64,000 nt of DNA from Ralstonia sp. SET104 (GCF_003851545.1 NZ_BHVX01000004.1:1-64000); one strand, 5' to 3'. Positions 20,484-29,174 are shown, counted from the stretch's first letter. Notes: generated by a model from the letters alone, not told the origin. Numbers and translations: made by a program.

Positions 20484-21314
20484 GTGGTTTCCTTGGTCCC
20501 CGCATTGGCCGCATCGCTGGCCGACCGGCTCGAAAACCTCCTGCCACAAACGCAATGCACCAAGTGCGGCTACAACGGTTGCCGCCCCTACGCGCAAGCT
20601 ATGGCCAGCGGCGAAGCGCTGCCCAACCGCTGCCCGCCTGGCGGTGTGGAAGGCATCCGCCGCCTGTCTGACGCACTCGGTCGTGCGGGTGATCTGTTGC
20701 CACTGGACCCCGCTAACGGCATCGAGCAACCGCGTGCGGTGGCCGTCATCGACCCGCAACGCTGCATCGGTTGCACGCTCTGCATCCAGGCGTGTCCGGT
20801 GGACGCCATCGTCGGCGCACCCAAGGCGATGCACATGGTGCTCGAAGACTGGTGCACCGGCTGCGACCTCTGCGTGCCGCCCTGCCCGGTCGACTGCATC
20901 GACATGATCCCCATCACCGGCGGGCGCACCGGTTGGGACGCGTGGAGCCAAGAGCAGGCCGACGTCGCCCGCGACCGCTACGTCTTCCGCAACGCACGCC
21001 TGCAACGTGAACAGGCCGAAAACGAGGCGCGTCTGGCTGCCAAAGCCGCCGCCAAGCTGGCCGCCGTGAGTGCCGAACAACCCGCTGATGACGCTGAACT
21101 CGCCGCACAGGCGCGCAAGAAAGCGATCATCCAGGCCGCTATCGAACGCGCACGCCAGAAGCAGGCCGACATGGCCGCGCGCGGGCAAGGGCCGCGCAAC
21201 GTGACCGACGTGCCTGCGGATGTGCAAGCCCAGATCGATGAAGCCGAAGCCCGCCGCAAGCGCGTCGCAGACCAGATCAAGCACAGCGCCAAACCCGACG
21301 CCGACAAACCCTGA
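20484..21314 (+). CDS. rnfB: RnfB/RsxB-type iron-sulfur protein, soluble form with long C-terminal tail
   Basis: This 276-aa protein (GTG start) has the Fe4S4 domain [16 protein letters not shown]...NRCPPGG at residues 24-52. Two ferredoxin motifs follow, [12 protein letters not shown] and [12 protein letters not shown]. In Rnf/Rsx complexes RnfB passes electrons to a membrane ion pump, but here the N-terminal membrane anchor is missing and no other rnf gene is adjacent. The last about 110 residues are Ala/Lys/Glu-rich and probably coiled coil. It sits 12 nt before nth, which itself needs a [4Fe-4S] cluster. Confidence 0.88.
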   Translation: MVSLVPALAASLADRLENLLPQTQCTKCGYNGCRPYAQAMASGEALPNRCPPGGVEGIRRLSDALGRAGDLLPLDPANGIEQPRAVAVIDPQRCIGCTLCIQACPVDAIVGAPKAMHMVLEDWCTGCDLCVPPCPVDCIDMIPITGGRTGWDAWSQEQADVARDRYVFRNARLQREQAENEARLAAKAAAKLAAVSAEQPADDAELAAQARKKAIIQAAIERARQKQADMAARGQGPRNVTDVPADVQAQIDEAEARRKRVADQIKHSAKPDADKP

Positions 21315-21326
21315 CGACGCCCGACG

Positions 21327-21971
21327 ATGAATCCCGCCAAGCGCTACGCCATCTTCGAGACCCTGCGCGAGAACAACCCGACGCCGACCACCGAACTGGA
21401 GTACACCACGCCGTTCGAGTTGCTGATTGCGGTACTGCTCTCCGCACAGGCGACCGACGTGGGCGTGAACAAGGCGACGCGCAAGCTGTTTCCGGTGGCC
21501 AACACGCCCGCCAAGCTGCTGGCGTTGGGCGAGGAAGGCATCACCGAATACATCAAGACCATCGGCCTGTACCGCACCAAGTGCAAGCACATCCTGCAGA
21601 CGTGCCGCATTCTGCTCGACCAGTACGGTGGTGAAGTCCCGCGTGACCGCGCAGCGCTGGAAGAACTGCCCGGTGTGGGCCGCAAGACGGCCAATGTGGT
21701 AATGAACACGGCTTTCGGCGAGCCGACCATCGCAGTGGACACGCATATCTTCCGCGTGGCCAACCGTACCGGGTTGGCGCCAGGCAAGAACGTGCTGGAA
21801 GTCGAGCTGAAACTGCTGAAGGTGGTGCCGGAAGAATTCCGCCAGGACGCGCACCACTGGCTGATTTTGCACGGGCGTTACGTGTGCAAGGCGCGCAAGC
21901 CCGAATGCTGGCACTGCGCGATCGAGCCGCTGTGCGAGTTCCGGCCGAAAACGCCTGCGCCGAAGGAATGA
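21327..21971 (+). CDS. nth: Endonuclease III
   Basis: This 214-aa bifunctional DNA glycosylase/AP lyase removes oxidised pyrimidines. The HhH motif with the catalytic Lys (LEELPGVGRKTANVVMN), the catalytic Asp (AVDTHIFRVANRTG) and the C-x6-C-x2-C-x5-C cluster loop (CKARKPECWHCAIEPLC) are intact. It is probably co-transcribed with the upstream rnfB-like gene. Confidence 0.97.
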   Translation: MNPAKRYAIFETLRENNPTPTTELEYTTPFELLIAVLLSAQATDVGVNKATRKLFPVANTPAKLLALGEEGITEYIKTIGLYRTKCKHILQTCRILLDQYGGEVPRDRAALEELPGVGRKTANVVMNTAFGEPTIAVDTHIFRVANRTGLAPGKNVLEVELKLLKVVPEEFRQDAHHWLILHGRYVCKARKPECWHCAIEPLCEFRPKTPAPKE

Positions 21972-22055
21972 GCACCGCAGGTTCGCCGCCTCCCATTAAC
22001 GGCATCACTGCTTGAGACGACGTACAGGCTCCCGAATTTCCGCCACCACGCTGCC

Positions 22056-22061
22056 TATAAT
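22056..22061 (+). promoter_or_regulatory. Perfect -10 box before the metallo-beta-lactamase gene
   Basis: TATAAT is located 36 bp upstream of the ATG. No convincing -35 is present at 16-18 bp, so it is a partial promoter assignment. Confidence 0.35.
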
Positions 22062-22097
22062 GACCAGCACCCTTGCGTCAGACCTTGGAGGTGGCGA

Positions 22098-22829
22098 ATG
22101 GCGATCACGAACCCAACGTCGGGAACGAATGTGCACGAAGTTGCCGACGGCATCTACCGCATCAACACGCCGGTCCAGATCCCGGGCGCGGGTGCCTTTT
22201 CGTTCAACCAGTACCTCATCGCAGACGACACGCCGCTGCTGTTTCACACCGGCCCGCGCAAGATGTTTCCGCTCGTGCAGGAGGCGGTTGCCAGCGTATT
22301 GCCGGTCGATCAGCTTCGCTATATCGCCTTCTCTCACGTCGAAGCCGACGAGTGCGGCTCGCTCAACGAGTGGCTGCGTGTCGCGCCTCAGTCCGTGCCG
22401 TTGTGCGGGTCGGTTGCCGCACTTGTGTCGATCGGGGATCTTGCGGATCGGGCGCCCAAAGCACTCGCCGACGGAGAAACGGTCGCCTTGGGAAGGCATC
22501 GCGTTCGCTGGCTCGACACCCCGCATCTCCCGCATGCCTGGGAATGTGGGTTCCTGATCGAAGACAGCACGCGCACCCTGCTCTGCGGTGACCTTTTCAC
22601 CCAACCCGGTGCAGGCCTGCCGCCGCTGACCGAGTCGGACATTCTCGGGCCCAGCGAGGCCTTCCGGCATCAACTGGATTACTACTCGCACACCATGGGC
22701 GCCCAGCCGCTGTTCGAGAAACTGATCGCTACCGAGCCGACCACCCTGGCCTGCATGCACGGCAGCGCGTGGCGCGGCGATGGTGCAAAACTGCTGCGTA
22801 CGCTGATGAACGCGTTGTCCATCCAGTAA
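22098..22829 (+). CDS. Metallo-beta-lactamase-fold protein of the ODP (flavodiiron-like) type
   Basis: The 243-aa protein follows a strong GGAGGTGG ribosome binding site. Its metal motif is H-x-E-x-D (SHVEADECGS), with later candidate ligands in LPHAWECG, LCGDLF and MHGS. This is the di-iron pattern of the oxygen-binding (ODP) domain of flavodiiron proteins, not the HxHxDH zinc pattern. There is no flavodoxin or rubredoxin domain. Role unknown; sensing or reducing O2/NO is a family-based guess. Confidence 0.8.
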   Translation: MAITNPTSGTNVHEVADGIYRINTPVQIPGAGAFSFNQYLIADDTPLLFHTGPRKMFPLVQEAVASVLPVDQLRYIAFSHVEADECGSLNEWLRVAPQSVPLCGSVAALVSIGDLADRAPKALADGETVALGRHRVRWLDTPHLPHAWECGFLIEDSTRTLLCGDLFTQPGAGLPPLTESDILGPSEAFRHQLDYYSHTMGAQPLFEKLIATEPTTLACMHGSAWRGDGAKLLRTLMNALSIQ

Positions 22830-22859
22830 AAAAGCCCCTGCGATTTCTCACAGGGGCTT
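22826..22859 (-). terminator. Terminator of the nitroreductase gene
   Basis: AAGCCCCTG and CAGGGGCTT form a 9-bp stem with a 10-nt loop. On the minus strand the stem is followed by TTTTTT, so it ends the nitroreductase transcript; on the plus strand the U-tract is poor. Confidence 0.8.
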
Positions 22860-22890
22860 GATCGACGATCGCGCTTCAGCGATCAGGCAA

Positions 22891-23478
22891 TCAGACGATC
22901 TTGCACGCCTCTTCGAACGACAGGCGCGGGTTGCGCGGGTGCAGCTTTTCCGCATCGCCGTAGCCGATGTTCATGATGAAGTTGACCTTCCATTGGCCAT
23001 CGGGGAAGAACGTCTCGTTGACCTTGCTGGCATCAAAGCCGGCCATCGGGCCGCAATCCAGACCCAACGCGCGCGCGGCGAGCACGAGGTAGCCGCCCTG
23101 CAGCGAGCCATTCATCAGCGCGGCCGCATTGATCTTGGCCTGGTCGCCGGCGTACCACGAACGCGCATCGGTGTGCGGGAACAGCTTGGGCAGTTGCTCG
23201 TGGAATTGCGTGTCGTACGCAACGATCACGGCTACGGGCGCCTGGCGGGTCTTTTCCTGATTGCCGGCCGACATGCACGGAATCAGGCGCTCCTTGGCAG
23301 CAGCGCTCTTGACGAACACGAAGCGGGCCGGCGTGCTGTTGGCGGCGGTCGGGCCGTATTTCACGGTGTCGTACAGCGTGTGCAGCAGTTCGTCGTCGAC
23401 CGGCTTGTCGAGCCACACGTTGTGGGTACGGGCTGCGTGGAACAGTTGGTCCAGCACGGACGGTTCAAGCATGGGCAT
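22891..23478 (-). CDS. Nitroreductase-family NAD(P)H oxidoreductase (RutE/HadB-like)
   Basis: The 195-aa FMN-dependent protein belongs to the nitroreductase family, closest to the malonic-semialdehyde-reductase (RutE) subgroup by [54 protein letters not shown] and the final FEEACKIV. The chosen start [13 protein letters not shown] fits family length; the open frame extends 36 codons upstream without family sequence. No other rut genes are nearby, so the physiological substrate is open. Confidence 0.88.
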   Translation of the reverse strand: MPMLEPSVLDQLFHAARTHNVWLDKPVDDELLHTLYDTVKYGPTAANSTPARFVFVKSAAAKERLIPCMSAGNQEKTRQAPVAVIVAYDTQFHEQLPKLFPHTDARSWYAGDQAKINAAALMNGSLQGGYLVLAARALGLDCGPMAGFDASKVNETFFPDGQWKVNFIMNIGYGDAEKLHPRNPRLSFEEACKIV

Positions 23479-23593
23479 TGCAAGGTGCTCCGGGAAAGAG
23501 TTGAGGAGCGCATTGTAATGCGCCGTATCCGCGCGTGCCGGACACCTGCACGCACCGGATGGGCATCCGGCTCCCATCAGTTGCACCGGATCT

Positions 23594-23615
23594 CTATAAA
23601 AAAACTATAAAAAAA
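23594..23615. repeat. Tandem 11-bp A-tract duplication
   Basis: CTATAAAAAAA occurs twice in direct tandem in an unusually AT-rich pocket of the nitroreductase-eamA spacer. Phased A-tracts bend DNA. The remainder of this 280-bp spacer shows no gene. Confidence 0.75.
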
Positions 23616-23758
23616 CGTATGCCTTCTTTGTATTTAATCGCACGTATTGCGGCGCCACATTGCCTGGGCATGGTCATTTTTACAGCCAATCGCGTGCGAT
23701 GAAAAACGGCCCTTTACACGGCTTGCTTACGAACTTTTCTTTTGGCATCACGCCAACA

Positions 23759-24694
23759 TCAGGCCATATCCTCCGTCTCATGGCCCGAAGGCTTAGCATC
23801 CGCACGCGTGAGCCACAGCACCCCGGCCAGGATCAGCACGCCGCCCGTCATCTGTGTGGGCACAATCGATTCACCGAGCAACAACGCCGCCAGCAGCACC
23901 GTGACCACGGGCTCCAACGTGGACAGCATTGACGCCTGCGCCGCCCCCAGCTTTTGCAACCCGGCAAAGAAAGTCAGGATCGCCACCACCGTCGACAAGC
24001 CGGCAATGGCCAGCGCCGCCGCCCAACCGCCGAATGTGCCGGGCAAGTGTGCGGGCGCGCCGGCCAGGGCCATGCCCGTGTACACCACCGCCGCCGCGGC
24101 GCAGATGACAGTCGTGCTCGCCAGCGGGTCCAGCCCACGCGTCACACGCGCGCCGACCGTGATGTAAATCGAGTAGATCACCGCTGACGCCACACCCAGC
24201 GCAATGCCAAGCATGCTGCCGCCTGACAGTCCCGCACCGCCCACCGTGAGCCCCGCGCCGACCGAGCACAACACAAGCGCGATGATCGCCGTCGTGGTCA
24301 GCCGCTCGCGCAAGAAAATCGCGGCCAGCATCGTGACGAACATCGGATACAGATACAGCAGCAGCGCCACCAGGCTGGCCGGCGCGTAATTCAACGCTGT
24401 GAAGAATGCGAACGACTGCCCCGCATAACCGATACCGCCCATGGCCGCCAGCCCCGCCACGCGCGACCACGGCGGTATGCCAATACGGCGCGCGCGCATC
24501 ACCACCATCAGCGCCACAGCCGCGATGACAAAGCGGAGCATCAGCAAGCCCACCACATTGGCGCCGCTCGCATAGGCGTAGTGCGTGAAGATGGCCATCG
24601 CGCCGAACGATGCTGCGGACACGGCGATCAGCAGCACGCCTAGCAGCTTGTCAGCGGCGCGTGCAGCGAGGTTGGAATCGGTGGCTTGTCTCAT
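23759..24694 (-). CDS. EamA/DMT-superfamily transporter
   Basis: The 311-aa inner-membrane protein has about ten hydrophobic segments in two EamA repeats (residues about 18-150 and 165-300). Typical features are SFGAMAIFTHYAY and the LE(P)-containing helix STLEPVVTVLLAALLLGESI. Members export amino acids, nucleosides or other metabolites; the substrate is not readable here. It appears monocistronic. Confidence 0.87.
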   Translation of the reverse strand: MRQATDSNLAARAADKLLGVLLIAVSAASFGAMAIFTHYAYASGANVVGLLMLRFVIAAVALMVVMRARRIGIPPWSRVAGLAAMGGIGYAGQSFAFFTALNYAPASLVALLLYLYPMFVTMLAAIFLRERLTTTAIIALVLCSVGAGLTVGGAGLSGGSMLGIALGVASAVIYSIYITVGARVTRGLDPLASTTVICAAAAVVYTGMALAGAPAHLPGTFGGWAAALAIAGLSTVVAILTFFAGLQKLGAAQASMLSTLEPVVTVLLAALLLGESIVPTQMTGGVLILAGVLWLTRADAKPSGHETEDMA

Positions 24695-24810
24695 GGCGTG
24701 CGGCGTTTTGTATGAGATCGCCGTCTGCGGGTGCGGGGCGCCATTGTAGCGTTGGCGTCGCCTGAAACCGCCCGGCAGACATCAAGGCGCGCCGGTACAA
24801 TGGCGAGATT

Positions 24811-25245
24811 ATGTTCAATCCCTCCCGCGACGAAGTCCGTCAATTCTTCTGCGGCGCGTGGCGCAAGCACCGTCAGGCAGAAATCCTCACGCCGCTCGAA
24901 GCCATGGCACTCGACTGGATGCTGCAGCATCCCGAATACCACGACACGCTGGAAGCCGGCGACGAAGCCCTCACCCGCGACTACACGCCCGAGAGCGGCC
25001 AGAGCAACCCGTTCCTGCACCTGTCGATGCATCTGTCGATCAGCGAGCAGGTGTCGGTGGACCAGCCGCGCGGCATTCGTGCGGCGTATGAGGCTCTGGC
25101 GCAGCGGCTGGATTCACCGCACGAAGCGCAGCATCAGGTCATGGAATGCCTTGGCCAGATGCTATGGACGGCGCAGCGCACCGGCTTGCCGCCCGACGGC
25201 GAAGGCTATATCGAATGCGTGCGCAAGCGCGCCACTGCCCGCTAA
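24811..25245 (+). CDS. DUF1841 family protein
   Basis: The 144-aa cytosolic protein matches DUF1841 (MFNPSRDEVRQFFCGAWRKH, LTPLEAMALDWMLQHPEYH, NPFLHLSMHLSISEQ). The histidine-rich HLSMHLSISEQ is the strongest conserved block. Function unknown. A TACAAT 10 bp upstream of the ATG is a possible -10. A terminator follows 25 nt after the stop. Confidence 0.88.
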   Translation: MFNPSRDEVRQFFCGAWRKHRQAEILTPLEAMALDWMLQHPEYHDTLEAGDEALTRDYTPESGQSNPFLHLSMHLSISEQVSVDQPRGIRAAYEALAQRLDSPHEAQHQVMECLGQMLWTAQRTGLPPDGEGYIECVRKRATAR

Positions 25246-25266
25246 GCGTTCGAGTCATCCGCCCAA

Positions 25267-25296
25267 CAAAAAACCGCTCCGAAGAGCGGTTTTTCT
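25267..25296. terminator. Bidirectional terminator between DUF1841 and cytochrome c genes
   Basis: AACCGCTC-CGAA-GAGCGGTT (8-bp stem) is flanked by an A-run and a T-run, so it can serve both converging transcripts. Confidence 0.9.
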
Positions 25297-25314
25297 TTGC
25301 CTGCAAATACCCGA

Positions 25315-25713
25315 TTACTTCTTGAGCACCAGCGAACCTGGCAGCGATTCGATATACGCGGCAATGTCCTTCAACTCCGCCTGCGTGAACGGACGCGGCT
25401 TACCGTCGGCGCCGATGGTGGCGGGGTTGCTGTTGACCTGACCGGCCATGATGGCGTTGCTGCGGCCCACCAGCGGGTTGTTGCTGGTCTGGTAGGCCAG
25501 CAGTGCGTGATAGATGTAGTCGCCGTGCTGGCCGGCGAGCTTCGGGTAGTCCGGCGAAATCGGGGCATTCAGGCCCGCACCGTGGCAGGCCGCGCACGTG
25601 CCCTTCTCCACCAGTTGCTTGCCCTTCTCCAGATCAGCAGCCTGTGCCGACAAGGCAGCGCCCAGGATCAACGCGCCAAGAGTGACCGAGGTTGCGAGCG
25701 AAATCTTCTTCAT
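25315..25713 (-). CDS. Single-haem cytochrome c (class I, c4-like half)
   Basis: This 132-aa exported cytochrome has signal peptide MKKISLATSVTLGALILGAALSAQA, haem motif CAACH at about residue 43 and distal Met candidates in SNAIMAGQVN. The C-terminal QAELKDIAAYIESLPG is the class I helix. It is the second gene of a pair of small cytochromes, 11 nt after its partner. The two resemble the halves of a di-haem cytochrome c4; electron donor and acceptor are not evident. Confidence 0.9.
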   Translation of the reverse strand: MKKISLATSVTLGALILGAALSAQAADLEKGKQLVEKGTCAACHGAGLNAPISPDYPKLAGQHGDYIYHALLAYQTSNNPLVGRSNAIMAGQVNSNPATIGADGKPRPFTQAELKDIAAYIESLPGSLVLKK

Positions 25714-25724
25714 GTTCGTCCTCG

Positions 25725-26084
25725 TCACTTCTGGGGGTTGTTTTGGGTGGCGGCCGTCTGCTGCGAGTAGTACGCAGCGAGGTTGGCGATGTCCTGGTCC
25801 GTCAGCGACCCGGCAATGGCGCGCATGGTCGGGTGCTTGCGGTCACCCTTCTGATACGCATGCAGCGCGCTTTCGATGTACTTGGCGTTCTGGCCGCCCA
25901 GATAGGGCACGCGATACACCTCGGGGAACGACGTCTTGTAGTCGGGAATGGCATGGCAGCCGATACACATGGCGACCTTGTTCTCGGCGGCAGCCGCGTT
26001 GCCCTGAACGTCGGCTGCTGTGGCTGACGCGGCCAGCGCGCTGAATGCGCCAAACGCGGCCACCATGGTGAGGATCTTTTTCAT
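25725..26084 (-). CDS. Single-haem cytochrome c (class I)
   Basis: This 119-aa exported cytochrome has a signal peptide (MKKILTMVAAFGAFSALAASATA), haem motif MCIGCH at about residue 39 and axial Met candidate HPTMRAIAGSLTDQDI. The final helix is IANLAAYYSQQ. It is first in the two-gene cytochrome unit. Confidence 0.9.
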   Translation of the reverse strand: MKKILTMVAAFGAFSALAASATAADVQGNAAAAENKVAMCIGCHAIPDYKTSFPEVYRVPYLGGQNAKYIESALHAYQKGDRKHPTMRAIAGSLTDQDIANLAAYYSQQTAATQNNPQK

Positions 26085-26384
26085 CTCGTTCTTAAGCGTG
26101 GAGTTTCAGAATCCTGCTCGCCCTGCCTGCCTGCTTGGCTTGCCAGCCGGCTGTCTCGCTGGGCGCGTTCACCCGCCGTTGGCAAGAAGCCATAGGACGG
26201 TCGTTTGAGGTGCGTCAAACCGGCGCATTGTAGCGCACTGCTTTTTTTCCAGTCCAGTTAGGGGACCCGTGACTTGACAGCGCGGAATGGCACGGCGCCC
26301 GCCCTGGCGCTGCCCGGCGGCAAACGCCCAAATGCTCTTATACTGGCCGTTTTCGATTCCTTTACCGCTCAGTAGGCTTGCCCG
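26085..26384. other. Divergent spacer cytochrome c / moxR
   Basis: No gene is recognisable. TATACT at 26339-26344 is a possible -10 for the moxR operon, 41 bp upstream of its ATG, without a clear -35. An A/T-rich patch lies at about 26242-26250. Confidence 0.45.
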
Positions 26385-27278
26385 ATGAATCCTACCTCGA
26401 CGTCCACTACGCCCAAACAGGCCGCACGTTTCGAAGGCTCCGACCAGTACGTTGCCACCGATGACCTCAAGCTCGCCGTCAACGCCTCGATGACGCTGCA
26501 ACGCCCCCTGCTCATCAAGGGCGAGCCGGGTACAGGCAAGACCATGCTGGCCGAGGAAGTGGCCGCCGCGCTGGGCATGCCGCTGCTGCAGTGGCACGTG
26601 AAATCCACCACCAAGGCGCAGCAGGGCCTGTACGAATACGACGCCGTGTCGCGCCTGCGCGACTCTCAGTTGGGCGACAAGGAAAGTAGCAACCGGGTCC
26701 ACGACATCCGCAACTACATCGTCAAGGGCGTGCTGTGGCAGGCCTTCGAGGCCAACGAGCCCGTCGTTCTGCTGATCGACGAGATCGACAAGGCCGACAT
26801 CGAATTCCCGAACGACCTGCTGCGCGAGCTGGATCGCATGGAGTTCTACGTGTACGAAACGCGCGAGACCATCCGCGCCCGCCACCGTCCGCTCGTCATC
26901 ATCACGTCGAACAACGAGAAGGAGTTGCCCGACGCCTTCCTGCGCCGCTGCTTCTTCCACTACATCAAATTTCCGGATGCGGACACGATGCAGGCCATCG
27001 TCGACGTGCACTATCCGGGCATCAAGCCCGCGCTGGTCAAGGCCGCGCTGGACGCGTTCTACGAGATGCGCAACCTGCCGGGGTTGAAAAAGAAACCATC
27101 GACCTCCGAGCTGATTGACTGGCTCAAGCTGCTGCTGGCGGAGGATATTCCCCCGGAATCGCTGCGCAGCCAGGACAAGAACGCCGCGATTCCGCCGCTG
27201 CACGGCGCGCTGCTCAAGAACGAGCAGGACGTGCACCTGTTCGAGCGGCTGGTCTTCATGAACCGCGCGAACCGCTGA
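26385..27278 (+). CDS. MoxR-family AAA+ ATPase
   Basis: This 297-aa AAA+ chaperone-like ATPase has Walker A GEPGTGKTM (near residue 46), Walker B LLIDEIDKAD, sensor 1 TSNNEKELPDAFLRRC and a C-terminal lid. MoxR ATPases typically act with a VWA-domain partner to mature or insert cofactors into enzyme complexes. The VWA partner is encoded three genes downstream in the same operon. The client is not encoded nearby. Confidence 0.93.
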   Translation: MNPTSTSTTPKQAARFEGSDQYVATDDLKLAVNASMTLQRPLLIKGEPGTGKTMLAEEVAAALGMPLLQWHVKSTTKAQQGLYEYDAVSRLRDSQLGDKESSNRVHDIRNYIVKGVLWQAFEANEPVVLLIDEIDKADIEFPNDLLRELDRMEFYVYETRETIRARHRPLVIITSNNEKELPDAFLRRCFFHYIKFPDADTMQAIVDVHYPGIKPALVKAALDAFYEMRNLPGLKKKPSTSELIDWLKLLLAEDIPPESLRSQDKNAAIPPLHGALLKNEQDVHLFERLVFMNRANR

Positions 27279-27291
27279 ACGGGGCCCGACG

Positions 27292-27897
27292 ATGCCGCGC
27301 CTGATCGAGCCCGTCACCCTGTCCGGCCAGCACGCCTGGCTGGAACCGCTCGGCCCGGAACACATGGACGAAGTCCGCGCCGCGGTCGCGGACGGTGACT
27401 TGTGGAAGCTTTGGTACACCTCGGTGCCCGAACCCGAGAAAGTTGGCGATTGGCTGGCGATTGCGCTGGACATGCGTGAACGGTTGGGGGCCATGCCGTT
27501 TGTCGTGCGCGAGATGCGCGATGGGCAACCGGGCAGGGTCGTCGGTGCCACGCGCTTCTTCAACGTGGACGAGGCCAACCGCCGGCTGGAGATCGGGCAC
27601 ACGTGGTACGCCAAATCGGTACAGCGCACGGCCATCAACACGGAATGCAAGCTGTTGTTGCTCACCCACGCTTTTGAGACGCTGCACTGCATTGCTGTGG
27701 AATTCCGCACGCACTGGATGAACCACCAGAGCCGCGCCGCCATCGCCCGCTTGGGCGCCAAGCAGGACGGCGTGCTGCGCAATCACCAGCGCATGCCGGA
27801 TGGCAGCTTCCGGGACACGGTCGTGTTCTCCATCATCGCGTCGGAATGGCTCACGGTGAAACGCCATCTGCAATACAAGCTGGAGCTGCCGCGATGA
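27292..27897 (+). CDS. GNAT-family N-acetyltransferase (RimJ/RimL-like)
   Basis: The 201-aa protein matches the Acetyltransf_3 / RimJ group: LEPLGPEHMDEVRAAV near the N-terminus, VVGATRFFNVDEANRRLEIGHTWYAKSVQRTAINTE in the core, and NHQSRAAIARLGAKQDGVLRNHQ at the acetyl-CoA end. It starts 13 nt after moxR. Its stop codon overlaps the ATG of the next small gene. The substrate is unknown. Confidence 0.9.
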   Translation: MPRLIEPVTLSGQHAWLEPLGPEHMDEVRAAVADGDLWKLWYTSVPEPEKVGDWLAIALDMRERLGAMPFVVREMRDGQPGRVVGATRFFNVDEANRRLEIGHTWYAKSVQRTAINTECKLLLLTHAFETLHCIAVEFRTHWMNHQSRAAIARLGAKQDGVLRNHQRMPDGSFRDTVVFSIIASEWLTVKRHLQYKLELPR

Positions 27898-27977
27898 ACC
27901 CGTGGCTGCTACTCGCCGGTATTGGCATGGTGGTGGGCGGCGTGGCGCTGCTGAACCTGAGCGGCACATCACACTGA
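27894..27977 (+). CDS. 27-residue single-span membrane peptide, translationally coupled
   Basis: A tiny frame begins at an ATG overlapping the acetyltransferase stop as ATGA and ends 12 nt before the VWA gene. The peptide starts MNPWLLLAGIGMVVGG and continues with hydrophobic residues to a short polar end (SGTSH). It is essentially one transmembrane helix. Position, coupling and composition support translation; I recognise no family. Confidence 0.55.
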   Translation: MNPWLLLAGIGMVVGGVALLNLSGTSH

Positions 27978-27989
27978 GCAGGAGACAAC

Positions 27990-29165
27990 ATGCTCATCGA
28001 TTTCTTCTTCACCTTGCGGCACGCCAAGCTGCCGGTCTCGGTCAAGGAATACTTGACGCTGCTTGAGGGCCTCAAGCAGCAGGTCATCGCGCCGTCACTC
28101 GACGAGTTCTACTTCCTGGCGCGCATGACGCTGGTGAAGGACGAGAAGCACTTCGACAAGTTCGACCAAGCCTTCGGTGCGTACTTCAAGGGCATGGAAA
28201 GCGCGGTCGATTGGCGTGCAGACATTCCGCTCGACTGGCTCATCAAGAAGCTCGAGCGCGAACTCTCGCCGGAAGAGAAAGCGAAGATCGAAGCCATGGG
28301 CGGCCTCGACAAGCTCATGGAGCGCCTGAAGGCGCTGCTGAATGAGCAACACGAGCGCCACGAAGGCGGCAGCAAGTGGATCGGCACGGGCGGCACGTCG
28401 CCGTTCGGGCACGGTGGCTACAACCCGGAAGGCATCCGCATCGGCGGGCCATCGAAGGGCAACCGCACGGCGGTCAAGGTGTGGGAAGCGCGTGCGTATA
28501 AGGACTACGACGATACCGTCGAACTCGGCACGCGCAACATCAAGGTGGCGCTGCGCCGTCTGCGCAAGTTCGCACGTGATGGTGCCGACATCGAGCTGGA
28601 CCTGGACGACACCATCCACTCCACCGCCGCCAATGCCGGCATGCTCGACATCAAGATGCGCCCCGAGCGGCACAACAACGTCAAGGTGCTGATGCTGATG
28701 GACGTGGGCGGCTCGATGGACGACCACATCAAACGTGTGGAAGAACTCTTCTCCGCCGCCAAGACCGAATTCAAGCACCTGGAGTACTACTACTTCCACA
28801 ATTGCGTGTACGAGCATCTGTGGAAGAACAACCGCCGCCGCCACGCGGAGCGCTTTTCCACGTGGGATGTCATCCGCAAGTACCCGCCCGACTACAAGCT
28901 GATCTTCGTGGGCGACGCGACGATGAGCCCGTACGAAATCCTGCAGGCCGGTGGCTCGGTCGAATACAACAACGCAGAAGCCGGTGCCGTCTGGCTCAAG
29001 CGGCTGATTGAGCAGTTCCCGAAGTTCGTCTGGCTCAACCCTGAGCCGGAAGGCCTGTGGGAATACCGCCAATCCATCTCGGTCATCAACCAGATCGTGA
29101 AGACGCGGATGTATCCGGTCACGATTGCCGGGTTGGAATCGGCAATGCGGTTGCTGTCCAAGTAA
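27990..29165 (+). CDS. CoxE-type von Willebrand factor A domain protein
   Basis: The 391-aa protein of the CoxE-like VWA family starts MLIDFFFTLRHAKLPVSVKEYL. The VWA core begins at VKVLMLMDVGGSMDD, so the metal site is DxGxS rather than the classic DxSxS, which is usual for CoxE-type proteins. A second acidic site is in IFVGDATMSPYE. CoxE/MoxR pairs are known for maturing metalloenzymes such as CO dehydrogenase; no such client is adjacent here. Confidence 0.9.
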   Translation: MLIDFFFTLRHAKLPVSVKEYLTLLEGLKQQVIAPSLDEFYFLARMTLVKDEKHFDKFDQAFGAYFKGMESAVDWRADIPLDWLIKKLERELSPEEKAKIEAMGGLDKLMERLKALLNEQHERHEGGSKWIGTGGTSPFGHGGYNPEGIRIGGPSKGNRTAVKVWEARAYKDYDDTVELGTRNIKVALRRLRKFARDGADIELDLDDTIHSTAANAGMLDIKMRPERHNNVKVLMLMDVGGSMDDHIKRVEELFSAAKTEFKHLEYYYFHNCVYEHLWKNNRRRHAERFSTWDVIRKYPPDYKLIFVGDATMSPYEILQAGGSVEYNNAEAGAVWLKRLIEQFPKFVWLNPEPEGLWEYRQSISVINQIVKTRMYPVTIAGLESAMRLLSK

Positions 29166-29174
29166 TGTTGTGGG

